This document shows, in pieces, positions 37,598 through 48,725 of a DNA stretch of 64,000 nucleotides. The DNA comes from Bacillus sp. S3 (GTDB lineage: Bacteria > Bacillota > Bacilli > Bacillales > Cytobacillaceae), in contig NZ_CP039727.1 in NCBI RefSeq assembly GCF_005154805.1, positions 369,501 through 433,500 on the forward strand, in the 5' to 3' direction. The stretch's first letter is position 1. Every line of letters starts with the position of its first letter. The notes beneath the pieces were generated by a model. The model was not told the origin of the DNA and searched no databases. It worked only from the letters and a program-made list of their open reading frames with translations. Both the position numbers and the translations under genes were made by a program.

Positions 37598-38644
37598 ATG
37601 AAAAAATGGGCTGTTGCATTGGCAGCTGTTGCTCTACTGTTCTCTGGATGCAGTAAGGAAAAGGTTAAGGAACCAGTGAAGAAAGAAAAAGTGGTGGAAA
37701 AAGTAGTAGAAAAAGAGGCGGAGAAACCGGAATTCCCTTATTATTTTCCACTAACGGGAGTTGGGTCGCAAACTAGTACAGAAGAACGAGCCATCGCAGT
37801 AATGGTTAATAATCACCCAAAAGCAAGGCCGCAATCGGGCTTAAATAAGGCTGATATTGTCTATGAAGTTCTTGCTGAGGGCGATATCACTCGCTTCCTG
37901 GCCGTTTTTCAAAGTGAAAAGCCAGCGAACATCGGGCCTGTCCGAAGTGCGCGGGACTATTATATCGAGCTGGCCAAAGGTCTTGATGCACTATATGTTG
38001 CCCACGGCTGGAGTGAGGAAGCGAAGCAAATGCTGGAAGGAAATTATGTGGATAATATCAATGGAATGGTCTACGATGGGACCCTTTTTCAGCGATCAAG
38101 TGCTCGAAAGGCACCGCATAACTCCTATATTACGTACGAAAATATTTTAAAAGGTGCGGAGCAAAAGAACTATTCGATGGAAAAAAGCCCGCCAAGCTTT
38201 ACGTTTTTATCTGAGGAAGATAGAAAAAATATTACTGGAAACGAAGCGAATTCTGTGAAAGTCTCTTATTCCTCGGGCGGCATTTCCGATTCTTTATATC
38301 AATATGACAGCGCACTTGGAAAATATAAGCGTTTTTCGGGTGGGGAGCAGACGGTTGATTTAGACTCAAACGAGCCCGTTTTGCTCGATAACATTTTGAT
38401 TATCGAAGCCATCCACAATGTGATCGATTCGGTAGGACGCAGAGATATTGATCTTACATCCGGCGGTAAAGGCTATCTGATTCAAATGGGTAAGGAAAGC
38501 GAAGTTGAATGGGCGAACCGGAACGGCAGAATTGTACCGATGAAAAATGGGGAAGAAGTTCCTTTTGTTCAAGGGAGAACTTGGGTAAATGCTGTGCCGG
38601 CAAACCCTGGACTCCAATCAAGCGTTTCTTTTAATATGCAATAG
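37598..38644 (+). CDS. yerB: DUF3048 lipoprotein YerB
   Basis: A 348-residue lipoprotein with lipobox LFSGC (Cys near residue 18), then a charged Lys/Glu-rich linker (about 20-45) and two DUF3048 domains (RPQSGLNKADIVYEVLAEG, GPVRSARDYYIELAKGLDALYVAHG). The ATG at 37598 is 6 nt after GGGGTG; the GTG at 37556 would bury the signal peptide. The function is not known. It sits between yerA and yerC as in B. subtilis. Confidence 0.88.
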   Translation: MKKWAVALAAVALLFSGCSKEKVKEPVKKEKVVEKVVEKEAEKPEFPYYFPLTGVGSQTSTEERAIAVMVNNHPKARPQSGLNKADIVYEVLAEGDITRFLAVFQSEKPANIGPVRSARDYYIELAKGLDALYVAHGWSEEAKQMLEGNYVDNINGMVYDGTLFQRSSARKAPHNSYITYENILKGAEQKNYSMEKSPPSFTFLSEEDRKNITGNEANSVKVSYSSGGISDSLYQYDSALGKYKRFSGGEQTVDLDSNEPVLLDNILIIEAIHNVIDSVGRRDIDLTSGGKGYLIQMGKESEVEWANRNGRIVPMKNGEEVPFVQGRTWVNAVPANPGLQSSVSFNMQ

Positions 38645-38670
38645 AGATTTTAACTAAAGGGGCAAAGTAT

Positions 38671-38985
38671 ATGCAAATAAATAAATTACGAGGAAAAGAA
38701 CTCGATCAATTATTTCAGGCTGTTCTTTCATTAAAAGACTTAGAAGAATGCTATCGCTTTTTCGATGACTTATGCACAATCAATGAGATCCAATCGTTAG
38801 CACAGCGCCTCGATGTAGCAAGAATGCTAAAGGAAGGAAACACCTATCATAAAATTGAAACAGAAACAGGAGCAAGTACGGCGACCATTTCCCGTGTAAA
38901 ACGTTGTCTTAACTTCGGAAATGATACCTATGAAATGGTACTTGAACGCGTTAAAGATGAAAAAAGCACAGCGAAAGAAGAATAA
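38671..38985 (+). CDS. yerC: TrpR-like DNA-binding protein YerC
   Basis: A 104-residue YerC/YecD-family protein. A TrpR-type helix-turn-helix lies at about residues 40-85 (RLDVARMLKEGNTYHKIETETGASTATISRVKR with the typical TxxSxATISRV turn). Family members are predicted transcription factors; in B. subtilis the gene lies before pcrB. No target is evident. Confidence 0.88.
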   Translation: MQINKLRGKELDQLFQAVLSLKDLEECYRFFDDLCTINEIQSLAQRLDVARMLKEGNTYHKIETETGASTATISRVKRCLNFGNDTYEMVLERVKDEKSTAKEE

Positions 38986-39005
38986 AAAATAGAGCACTGA
39001 AATAG

Positions 39006-39042
39006 AACCGGGGAGTAATCTCTTCGGTTTTTTTTTTTAATA
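39006..39042 (+). terminator. Terminator after yerC
   Basis: AACCGGGGA (39006-39014) pairs with TCTTCGGTT (39021-39029) with two G-T pairs, followed by a long T run. Confidence 0.82.
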
Positions 39043-39069
39043 TAATTTATTTGTTTCGATTTTGAGAAA

Positions 39070-39217
39070 TGTCTAGCTCCAGCACCCTAGCGGCTAGTGT
39101 CCTTCGCTCTCCGCCCTACGATAAGTCAACATCGGTTCACTCCGCTCACCGTGTTTCCTTTATCTCAGTTGGAGCGCTCCAGGCCATACGCCGCTGAACA
39201 GGGCGCTTCCGCTTTTC
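39070..39217 (+). repeat. Bacillaceae intergenic repeat element (CTAGCTCCAG... type)
   Basis: About 148 bp starting TGTCTAGCTCCAGC and ending GGGCGCTTCCGCTTTTC, the ends of a repeat element common in intergenic regions of Bacillus relatives. The element is not coding. A 3' fragment of the same type occurs at 45613-45649. Confidence 0.65.
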
Positions 39218-39323
39218 TTTCGTTGGTTATCTTTTCTATAAATAGAATCAGTGTTTTATTTTTTTATCGTTTCCTCAAATGCTATAATGGTGAAATGGAC
39301 TACAAGGTAGGGGGATTCTTTTC

Positions 39324-40007
39324 ATGTATGATTTTCGCGAGTGGCGGCATGTGTTTAAACTCGATCCAAATAAAGAAATAACTGACGACAAATTGGAAAA
39401 AATTTGTGAATCAGGGACAGATGCGGTGATTGTAGGCGGAACGGACGGAGTGACACTTGAAAATGTCCTCGACTTAATGGCGAGAATTCGCAGATATACA
39501 GTCCCCTGTGTGCTTGAGGTATCAGATATTGAGACTGTTACACCTGGATTTGACCTTTATTTTATCCCAACAATTTTAAATAGCAAGGATGCAAAATGGA
39601 TTACGGGCCTGCATCATCGGGCTGTAAAGGAATATGGAGACCTCATGGATTGGGAAGAGTTCGCCATGGAAGGGTATTGTATTTTAAACGGGGATTGCAA
39701 GGCAGCACAGCTGACAAGCGCCAATGCACTATTAACAACGGATGATGTCAAGGCCTATGCCATGATGGCTGAAAAAATGTTCCAGCTGCCGATTTTTTAT
39801 TTAGAATACAGCGGGAAATACGGTGATCCCTCTCTAGTAGCAGAGGTAAAAAAGGTGCTTGAAAAAGCAACCCTCTTTTATGGCGGCGGAATTGCTACAG
39901 TGGAACAGGCGGCTGAAATGGCCAAGCATGCTGATGTAATTGTCGTCGGAAACTCAATATATGAAGATTTTGATCAAGCGTTGGAAACCGTCAAAACGGT
40001 TAAATAG
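39324..40007 (+). CDS. pcrB: Heptaprenylglyceryl phosphate synthase
   Basis: A 227-residue TIM-barrel prenyltransferase of the GGGP synthase family; B. subtilis PcrB joins heptaprenyl diphosphate to glycerol 1-phosphate. It shows the phosphate-binding [11 protein letters not shown] and [10 protein letters not shown], and VVGNSIYED at the end. It lies directly before pcrA. A GGGGG site is 10 nt before the ATG. Confidence 0.94.
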   Translation: MYDFREWRHVFKLDPNKEITDDKLEKICESGTDAVIVGGTDGVTLENVLDLMARIRRYTVPCVLEVSDIETVTPGFDLYFIPTILNSKDAKWITGLHHRAVKEYGDLMDWEEFAMEGYCILNGDCKAAQLTSANALLTTDDVKAYAMMAEKMFQLPIFYLEYSGKYGDPSLVAEVKKVLEKATLFYGGGIATVEQAAEMAKHADVIVVGNSIYEDFDQALETVKTVK

Positions 40008-40078
40008 AATTTGCTTCAGAATGAAAAGGGAGATAGAATAAAAGTAAGAACAAATGTTTGTAAATGGTGGTGGAAAAA

Positions 40079-42343
40079 ATGCAATTTTTAACAGATAAGC
40101 TTTTAAACGGTCTAAACCCGGAGCAGCAAAATGCCGTAAAAGCGACAGACGGACCGCTCCTATTGATGGCAGGTGCCGGAAGTGGAAAAACAAGAGTATT
40201 AACACATCGAATTGCGTATTTAATTGTTGAGAAGCGAGTTAATCCTTATAATATTTTAGCAATCACCTTCACCAATAAAGCAGCAAGAGAAATGAAGGAC
40301 CGGATCGGCAAAATGATGGGCGGGGCTGCTGAAGAAATCTGGATATCCACTTTTCACTCGATGTGTGTCCGGATATTGCGCCGCGATATCGACCGGATGG
40401 GTTTCAATCGGAATTTTACGATTCTGGACACAACAGATCAGCAATCGGTGGTAAAAGGAATCCTGAAAGACAAAAATATTGACCCGAAAAAGTTTGACCC
40501 GCGGGCGATTTTAGGCTCGATCAGCTCAGCAAAAAACGAACTAATCACCCCAGAAGAATATGTGAAAATCTCCGGTGGTTATTTCGAACAGACCGTAAGT
40601 GAAGTGTACACAGAATATCAAAGGCGGTTACGGAAAAATCAGGCGCTTGATTTCGACGATTTAATCATGATGACAATTCAATTATTTCAAAGGGTACCGG
40701 AAGTACTTGAATATTATCAGCGCAAATTTCAGTATATTCACGTCGATGAGTATCAGGATACAAACAGAGCACAGTATATGCTGGTGAAAATGCTTGCCAG
40801 CCGTTTCCGAAATCTGTGTGTTGTCGGGGACTCCGATCAGTCGATTTACAGATGGCGCGGCGCCGACATCGCCAACATTCTTTCTTTTGAAAAAGACTAC
40901 CCGAACGCAACGGTGATTCTCCTTGAACAAAACTACCGTTCAACCAAAAGAATTCTGCTCGCAGCCAATAAAGTGATCGAAAACAACTTAAACCGGAAGG
41001 CGAAGAATCTGTGGACAGAAAATCCTGAAGGAAATAAACTCGTCTATTATCGTGCTGACAGTGAGCAAAGCGAAGCACAGTTTGTCGCCGGGAAAATTAA
41101 AGAATTAACCCGGGATGGTAAGAAACTTTCAGATATTGCGATCCTCTATCGGACAAATGCGCAGTCGCGTGTGATGGAGGAAGTATTACTTAAATCGAAT
41201 ATTGGTTACGCCATTGTTGGCGGAACTAAATTCTATGACAGAAAAGAAATTAAGGATATGCTGGCGTATTTGCGGTTGATTTCCAATCCGGACGATGATA
41301 TCAGCCTGCAGCGAGTGATTAATGTTCCAAAAAGAGGCATTGGGTCTACCTCGGTGGATAAAATTTCTAATTTTGCGGACATGCATGATCTTTCCTTATA
41401 TCAGGCATTGGACTCGATTGAATTAATCGGCCTAAGTCCGAAAATCACAAAAGCAGCACGAGAATTCCGCGATTTAATTCGCAATTATACAAATATGCAA
41501 GAGTTCCTCTCCGTAACAGAATTAGTTGAGGAAGTTCTGGAAAAGTCGGGTTATCGCGAGATGCTCAAGGCGGAAAAATCACTTGAAGCCCAAAGCCGCT
41601 TAGAAAACCTTGAGGAATTATTATCGGTAACGAAAAACTTTGAGGAGACCAACGAAGATAAAAGCTTAATAGCATTCTTAACGGATTTAGCACTCGTTGC
41701 TGATATAGATTCGCTCGATGAAGATGGGGAAAAAGCTGACTCCATCACCTTGATGACCCTACACTCGGCAAAAGGGTTGGAATTCCCGGTTGTCTTCCTA
41801 ATCGGGCTTGAAGAAGGTGTCTTCCCGCACAGCCGCTCGTTGATGGAAGAAGCAGAGATGGAAGAGGAGAGACGTCTTGCTTATGTAGGAATTACAAGAG
41901 CGGAACAAAGTTTATTTATTACAAATGCACAAATGAGAACCTTGTTCGGAAGAACCAATATGAATCCAGCCTCAAGATTTATCGCGGAAATACCGGAGGA
42001 TCTAATCGAGGGTGTGGAAGTGGAGAAGCGGATGAATACGCCGTTTGGATCGGGCGGTGGCAGAGCGTATGGCTCAACGGGTACCTCGTTTGGGTCGTCG
42101 AGAAGCTCTTTCGGCACACCGGCTTCACCAAGAAAACCGGTCATGCGTCCAGTATCGGCTGCTTCCGGCGGTGAGGATATCGGCTGGAAGGTTGGCGATA
42201 AAGCGGAGCATGGAAAATGGGGAATTGGAACAGTCGTTAGTGTTAAAGGCCAAGGTGACGGAATCGAACTGGATATTGCCTTTCCAAAACCTGTAGGCAT
42301 CAAGCGTTTGCTGGCGAAATTTGCACCAATTAAAAAGGCATAA
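40079..42343 (+). CDS. pcrA: DNA helicase PcrA
   Basis: A 754-residue UvrD/Rep superfamily 1 helicase. Motifs in order: Q-motif LNPEQQNAV, Walker [11 protein letters not shown], Walker [12 protein letters not shown], motif [17 protein letters not shown], motif IV QNYRS, motif [11 protein letters not shown], and motif [13 protein letters not shown]-terminal RNAP-interacting PcrA tail is present. The ATG at 40079 gives the family start; the ATG at 40064 lies too close to the GGTGG site. Confidence 0.96.
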   Translation: MQFLTDKLLNGLNPEQQNAVKATDGPLLLMAGAGSGKTRVLTHRIAYLIVEKRVNPYNILAITFTNKAAREMKDRIGKMMGGAAEEIWISTFHSMCVRILRRDIDRMGFNRNFTILDTTDQQSVVKGILKDKNIDPKKFDPRAILGSISSAKNELITPEEYVKISGGYFEQTVSEVYTEYQRRLRKNQALDFDDLIMMTIQLFQRVPEVLEYYQRKFQYIHVDEYQDTNRAQYMLVKMLASRFRNLCVVGDSDQSIYRWRGADIANILSFEKDYPNATVILLEQNYRSTKRILLAANKVIENNLNRKAKNLWTENPEGNKLVYYRADSEQSEAQFVAGKIKELTRDGKKLSDIAILYRTNAQSRVMEEVLLKSNIGYAIVGGTKFYDRKEIKDMLAYLRLISNPDDDISLQRVINVPKRGIGSTSVDKISNFADMHDLSLYQALDSIELIGLSPKITKAAREFRDLIRNYTNMQEFLSVTELVEEVLEKSGYREMLKAEKSLEAQSRLENLEELLSVTKNFEETNEDKSLIAFLTDLALVADIDSLDEDGEKADSITLMTLHSAKGLEFPVVFLIGLEEGVFPHSRSLMEEAEMEEERRLAYVGITRAEQSLFITNAQMRTLFGRTNMNPASRFIAEIPEDLIEGVEVEKRMNTPFGSGGGRAYGSTGTSFGSSRSSFGTPASPRKPVMRPVSAASGGEDIGWKVGDKAEHGKWGIGTVVSVKGQGDGIELDIAFPKPVGIKRLLAKFAPIKKA

Positions 42344-44386
<2,043 letters not shown>

Positions 44387-44399
44387 GAGGTGGATCGAC

Positions 44400-45560
44400 G
44401 TGAGAAAACTCTCATTGCTTGCTCTCTCCCTTGTCTTTTTGCTAAGTGCCTGTGCACCAAACTTCCAAAAGCAAAATGAAGCCGTTCAAACAAAGGAGAA
44501 AGTAAAAGGGAAGGCGATTATTCCTAAATATAATATATCAGATAAATATTACCGGACGATTCTGCCATTCGAACCAGGGGAAGCACGCGGATTGGTCGTC
44601 AATAATATCAATACAAGATATGACTTAAATGAGTTTGAAATAGGTTTAATGCGAATTGCCCAAAATAGCTTTGATACAGAAAAGTATTTTTTTCGTGAAG
44701 GCCAAGAAATTAAAGGAAAGACCATTAGACAATGGTTAAACCGCCTATATACAGACGCGCAGCTTAAGGAAAAGAATATAAAAGCGGAAGATAATATCGG
44801 CTTAAACCCGGTGGATAATAGTGCCGCCGGAAGTGAACCCACAAGTCCGATCTATTTAGCCCATATTTTAGAACATGATTATCTGACAAAAGATGATAAA
44901 GGGAATGTGGCGCTCTCCGGAGTCACGATTGGTCTTGCGTTAAACTCCATCTACTACTATAAATTAGTTAAGGATGGAGATACGTTTGAGAAAAAGATTG
45001 AGTTTAGTGAAATGGAGAAGGAAGGGAAGAAACTGGCTGGTGAAGTGGTCAAACGCGTCCGCAATATGAAAAATTTGAAGGACGTTCCGATTACCATTGC
45101 GTTATTTGAACAAGAGAGCAAGTCATCTGTGACGCCAGGAAGATTCTTTGCCTATAGCACCGTGAACCAAGGGAGTTCAACTCTAAATGATTGGGAAAAG
45201 GTAAATGAAAAGTACTATTTATTCCCATCAACGGCTGCTACAAACGATCACCGTGATGATACCATTGCCTTCCTAAACTTTAAGCAGGACGTAGAGGAAT
45301 ATTTTCCAAACTTTAATGGTGTCATTGGCAAGGCATTTTACGTCGATGATCAGCTGCAAGATTTAAATATCACCATCCCAATCCAATTCTATGGAAAAAC
45401 AGAGGGAATTGGCTTTGCTCAATATGTGACAGGATTAGTGATGGAGCATTTTCCTAAGTATCTTTCCGTTTCGGTAAGTGTTACTTCTGTTGATGGACCT
45501 GAAGCACTGATTGTTCGAAAAGCAGATGCAAACGAACCGTTCGTTTATATTTATCAATGA
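44400..45560 (+). CDS. camS: CamS family lipoprotein
   Basis: A 386-residue lipoprotein (B. subtilis YerH) with lipobox LLSAC and a CamS domain; in staphylococci and enterococci the cleaved signal peptides of such proteins yield cAM373-like pheromone peptides. The start is GTG at 44400 after AGAGGTGGATCGAC. It is 13 nt from ligA, so in the pcrB-pcrA-ligA operon. The function of the mature protein is unknown. Confidence 0.9.
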   Translation: MRKLSLLALSLVFLLSACAPNFQKQNEAVQTKEKVKGKAIIPKYNISDKYYRTILPFEPGEARGLVVNNINTRYDLNEFEIGLMRIAQNSFDTEKYFFREGQEIKGKTIRQWLNRLYTDAQLKEKNIKAEDNIGLNPVDNSAAGSEPTSPIYLAHILEHDYLTKDDKGNVALSGVTIGLALNSIYYYKLVKDGDTFEKKIEFSEMEKEGKKLAGEVVKRVRNMKNLKDVPITIALFEQESKSSVTPGRFFAYSTVNQGSSTLNDWEKVNEKYYLFPSTAATNDHRDDTIAFLNFKQDVEEYFPNFNGVIGKAFYVDDQLQDLNITIPIQFYGKTEGIGFAQYVTGLVMEHFPKYLSVSVSVTSVDGPEALIVRKADANEPFVYIYQ

Positions 45561-45587
45561 GATCCAGCAGATGTGCTGGGTCTTTTC
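45560..45587 (+). terminator. Terminator after camS
   Basis: AGATCCAGCA (45560-45569) pairs with TGCTGGGTCT (45573-45582), followed by TTTT. The loop is short (3 nt). Confidence 0.78.
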
Positions 45588-45612
45588 TAATAAAATTAGA
45601 ATTTATCAGTTT

Positions 45613-45649
45613 CGGCCATACGCCGCTGACCAGGGCGCTTGCGCTTTTC
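45613..45649 (+). repeat. Fragment of the Bacillaceae intergenic repeat
   Basis: CGGCCATACGCCGCTGACCA and the following GGGCGCTTGCGCTTTTC match the 3' 38 bp of the element at 39070-39217 with a few differences. The rest of the element is missing. Confidence 0.6.
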
Positions 45650-45691
45650 TATTTGATACTAAGATATGAATAATGTAGAATGAACATTGGA

Positions 45692-45705
45692 TGTAAACGT
45701 TTTAA
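45692..45705 (+). promoter_or_regulatory. Candidate cre-like site upstream of P5C dehydrogenase
   Basis: TGTAAACGTTTTAA shares 13 bases with the site upstream of ptsG, with the cre-type CG centre but not the terminal CA. No sigma-L -12/-24 pair typical of RocR-activated rocA is seen nearby. Confidence 0.35.
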
Positions 45706-45729
45706 TACATATGTAGGAGGGGTTTAAAA

Positions 45730-47277
45730 ATGATTCAACCTTACAAGCATGAACCATTTACAGATTTTACGATTGAAGAAAACCGTCAGGCGTATCTTAA
45801 GGCGTTAGAAACAGTAGAGGGTTATTTAGGCCAGGATTACGACCTTGTCATCGGTGGTGAAAAAGTTACAACTGAAGATAAAATCGTTTCCTATAATCCG
45901 TCTAATAAAGAAGAAGTCATTGGCCGTGTATCCAAAGCAAACCAGGAGCTTGCCGAAAAAGCCATGCAAGCAGCGGTCGAAGCTTTTAAGACATGGAAAA
46001 AGACAAAACCAGAGGTACGTGCAGATGTCCTTTTTAAAGCAGCGTCGATTATTCGCCGCCGCAAGCATGAGTTTTCAGCTCTTATGACGAAAGAAGCTGG
46101 TAAGCCATGGAGAGAAGCAGATGCAGATACAGCCGAAGGGATCGACTTCCTTGAATATTATGGCCGTCAAATGCTGGCATTAAAAGATGGCGTTCCCGTA
46201 CAGAGCCGTCCAAATGAATTTAACCGTTATGACTATATTCCACTAGGTGTTGGTATTATTATTTCACCATGGAACTTCCCATTTGCCATTATGGCAGGAA
46301 CAACGGTAGCTGCAATCGTATCTGGTAATACCGTTTTATTAAAACCAGCTTCAACTACACCAATTATTGCAGCAAAATTTGTTGAAGTCATGGAAGAAGC
46401 AGGTCTTCCTAAAGGCGTATTAAACTTTGTGCCAGGAAGCGGATCTGAAGTGGGTGACTATTTAGTTGACCATAAAGATACTCGTTTCGTCAGCTTCACA
46501 GGTTCCCGTGATGTCGGTCTTCGTATTTTTGAACGTTCATCTAAAGTGAACCCTGGTCAAGTATGGATGAAGCGCTTGATTGCAGAAATGGGCGGAAAAG
46601 ATACGATTGTTGTTGATAGTGAAGCAGATCTTGAACTAGCTGCACAATCTATCGTTGCCGGTGCATTTGGCTTCTCTGGCCAAAAATGTTCTGCATGCTC
46701 TCGTGCGGTGATCGTGGAAGACGTATATGACCAAGTGTTAAACCGCGCAGTGGAATTAACCAATCAATTAACGGTCGGTGACCCAACAGAGCAAGCTACA
46801 TTCATGGGTCCTGTAAACGACAATAATGCGTTTAAGAAAATTATGGAGTACATTGAAATCGGCAAAGGTGAAGGTAAATTAATGACCGGCGGGGAAGGCG
46901 ATAATTCGAAAGGCTACTTCGTCAAACCAACAATTATTGCAGACCTTTCTCCTACAGCCCGTATTATGCAGGAAGAAATCTTTGGCCCAGTAGTAGGCTT
47001 TACAAAAGCAAAAGATTTCACGGAAGCAATCGAAATCGCCAACAATACTGAGTATGGCTTAACAGGTGCTGTTATCACGAAAAACCGTGCTCACCAAGAA
47101 CAAGCACGTGAAGATTTCCATGTAGGGAACCTATACTTTAACCGTTCTTGTACAGGAGCAATCGTCGGCTACCAGCCATTCGGCGGATTCAACATGTCCG
47201 GAACAGACTCTAAAGCAGGCGGTCCTGACTACCTATTGCTGCACATGCAAGCGAAGACAACTTCAGAAATGTACTAA
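45730..47277 (+). CDS. rocA: 1-pyrroline-5-carboxylate dehydrogenase
   Basis: A 515-residue aldehyde dehydrogenase of the single-function P5CDH type (RocA/PruA), oxidising 1-pyrroline-5-carboxylate to glutamate with NAD+. The catalytic Cys is in [10 protein letters not shown], the general-base Glu in [11 protein letters not shown], and the cofactor segment is SPWNFPFAI. The ATG follows TAGGAGGGG. It stands alone, with terminators on both sides. Confidence 0.94.
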   Translation: MIQPYKHEPFTDFTIEENRQAYLKALETVEGYLGQDYDLVIGGEKVTTEDKIVSYNPSNKEEVIGRVSKANQELAEKAMQAAVEAFKTWKKTKPEVRADVLFKAASIIRRRKHEFSALMTKEAGKPWREADADTAEGIDFLEYYGRQMLALKDGVPVQSRPNEFNRYDYIPLGVGIIISPWNFPFAIMAGTTVAAIVSGNTVLLKPASTTPIIAAKFVEVMEEAGLPKGVLNFVPGSGSEVGDYLVDHKDTRFVSFTGSRDVGLRIFERSSKVNPGQVWMKRLIAEMGGKDTIVVDSEADLELAAQSIVAGAFGFSGQKCSACSRAVIVEDVYDQVLNRAVELTNQLTVGDPTEQATFMGPVNDNNAFKKIMEYIEIGKGEGKLMTGGEGDNSKGYFVKPTIIADLSPTARIMQEEIFGPVVGFTKAKDFTEAIEIANNTEYGLTGAVITKNRAHQEQAREDFHVGNLYFNRSCTGAIVGYQPFGGFNMSGTDSKAGGPDYLLLHMQAKTTSEMY

Positions 47278-47283
47278 AAAAAT

Positions 47284-47345
47284 TAATGAAATAGAAGGAG
47301 CCTTCATTCCTAAAAGGGGATGAAGGCTTCTTCTATTTCATTTTA
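47284..47345 (+). terminator. Long terminator hairpin after rocA
   Basis: AATGAAATAGAAG...GCCTTCAT pairs with ATGAAGGC...CTTCTATTTCATT (about 47284-47342), a stem of more than 20 bp with few mismatches. It is nearly symmetric and could act in both directions. Confidence 0.85.
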
Positions 47346-47370
47346 GCTTGATAAAAATGTAGAATAACAT

Positions 47371-47392
47371 ATTAAGTATTAGTATACTTAAT
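47371..47392 (+). promoter_or_regulatory. Perfect palindrome upstream of the regulator gene (operator)
   Basis: ATTAAGTAT (47371-47379) and ATACTTAAT (47384-47392) form a perfect 9-bp inverted repeat with a 4-nt centre, 38 bp before the regulator start. A related half (TTAGTATATTAAT, 48622-48634) lies before the GH2 gene. This is the expected form of a GntR/LacI-type operator; binding is inferred. Confidence 0.55.
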
Positions 47393-47429
47393 ATAAGTTA
47401 GAATATTAATGAGCTAAGGGTGAGCTGAT

Positions 47430-48518
47430 ATTAAAATTGAACCGCTATATCAACAAATAAAAAATAAAATTAAAGAGCAAATACAATCTGGTAAGCTGCG
47501 AGTAGGTGACCGTGTTCCCTCAGAAAAAGAGTTAACTGAGGAATTTCATGTTAGCCAGATCACCACTAAAAATGCACTATCGGGTCTTGCGGAAGAAGGG
47601 ATCGTAGAAAGAATTAAAGGGAAAGGAACCTTTGTTTGTGAAAGTAACCTAACAGCCTTCATCAGTATGCCAAATAAACAGAAAGGATTAATTGGACTTA
47701 TTCTTCCTAGTATGAAAACGAAGATTGAGCAAGAGTTTGTCAATTATATTGAGAAGTATGTTTCTAAAAATGGCCATATCTTAGTTATAAAGATCACAAG
47801 AGAGTCTCAATTTGAAGAAGCTGATGCTATAGAGATGTTTAGAGAAATGGGAGTAATGGGAATCATTATTTTTCCTACTGAAAAAGAAACTTATAATGAA
47901 GCTGTGTTAAGACTCTCATTAGATAGATTTCCGTTAGTATTAATTGACAGGTATATGGAGAATATTTTGACGTATAGTGTGACCTCTGAAAATGACCTTG
48001 GAACGTTCGAAGCCATTTCATATTTATTAAATAAAGGACATAAAAATATTGGGCTTATATCTCCAATCATAACAAATACAGTAACTAACGAGAGATCGAA
48101 GGGATTTGAAGATGCCTTTTTAAAAAGGAGAACTACAATTAATAAGAATCTATGGCTGCTCCTAGGCTTCAATGAAATTTCTCCGAATAAAACCCCAAAG
48201 CTAATTCGAGAATTCCTGTTTTGTAAGCCTGAAGTAACGGCTGTATTTACAATGAATGCAGAGTTAGCCCTTTATACGCATTTAGCAATAAGTTCGGTGA
48301 AGAATGAAACAGGCCGTGACATTGAATTGCTGACCTTTGATCCACCTGGTATAACAGGAGTTTCATTTATAAAACAGGATATTGCTGAATGTAGTAAAAA
48401 AACCGTTGACCTCCTTTTGGAACAAATTGAGGGGATTTATAATCCGACAAGGATATATGTACCTGTTACTCTAAAATTGAGTGAAAATGTGGATTTGTTA
48501 GATACAATCGTAACTTAG
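47430..48518 (+). CDS. GntR/LacI-type regulator (AraR-like), apparent ATT start
   Basis: A 362-codon protein the same size as B. subtilis AraR. The N-terminal GntR winged helix (about 1-70: PLYQQIKNKIKEQI, VPSEKELTEEFHVSQITTK, GIVERIKGKGTFV) is joined to a LacI-type sugar-binding domain (GLIGLILPSM, HKNIGLISPI, VTAVFTMNAELAL). The helix-turn-helix starts right at the frame's first codons, and there is no ATG, GTG or TTG between the in-frame TGA at 47421 and the ATG at 47667. ATT at 47430 gives (M)KIEPLYQQI and sits 6 nt after AAGGGTGAG. Starting at 47667 would delete the DNA-binding domain. Either ATT initiates, or a start mutation has inactivated the gene. It probably represses the following sugar operon. 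Confidence 0.75.
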   Translation: MKIEPLYQQIKNKIKEQIQSGKLRVGDRVPSEKELTEEFHVSQITTKNALSGLAEEGIVERIKGKGTFVCESNLTAFISMPNKQKGLIGLILPSMKTKIEQEFVNYIEKYVSKNGHILVIKITRESQFEEADAIEMFREMGVMGIIIFPTEKETYNEAVLRLSLDRFPLVLIDRYMENILTYSVTSENDLGTFEAISYLLNKGHKNIGLISPIITNTVTNERSKGFEDAFLKRRTTINKNLWLLLGFNEISPNKTPKLIREFLFCKPEVTAVFTMNAELALYTHLAISSVKNETGRDIELLTFDPPGITGVSFIKQDIAECSKKTVDLLLEQIEGIYNPTRIYVPVTLKLSENVDLLDTIVT

Positions 48519-48661
48519 ATGAAATTCATGTGAATAAACCCAAACTATGATATCTCCATTAATTATAGTTTGGGTTTGATTTTTGCGCTTTTTTGTTTGG
48601 AAAGTATATTTTATACCAACCTTAGTATATTAATGCTATAGGACCTAATATAAAATTTTAT

Positions 48662-48675
48662 TGTAAGCATTTCCA
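48662..48675 (+). promoter_or_regulatory. Candidate cre site before the polysaccharide locus
   Basis: TGTAAGCATTTCCA matches the cre consensus TGWAANCGNTNWCA at 12 of 14 positions (differences at positions 8 and 12). Catabolite repression of this locus by CcpA would be expected but is inferred. Confidence 0.4.
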
Positions 48676-48725
48676 AATGATTGAATTATTAAATAATTAC
48701 TTTCTGTTTAAAGGAGAAATAGAGA

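Noticed and set aside
39097..39381. 94-codon frame upstream of pcrB
   Set aside because: It covers the intergenic repeat and overlaps the pcrB start in another frame.
45660..45729. Sigma-L (-12/-24) promoter for rocA
   Set aside because: No TGGCA-N7-TTGC-like pair occurs upstream, and no RocR-type gene is next to it.
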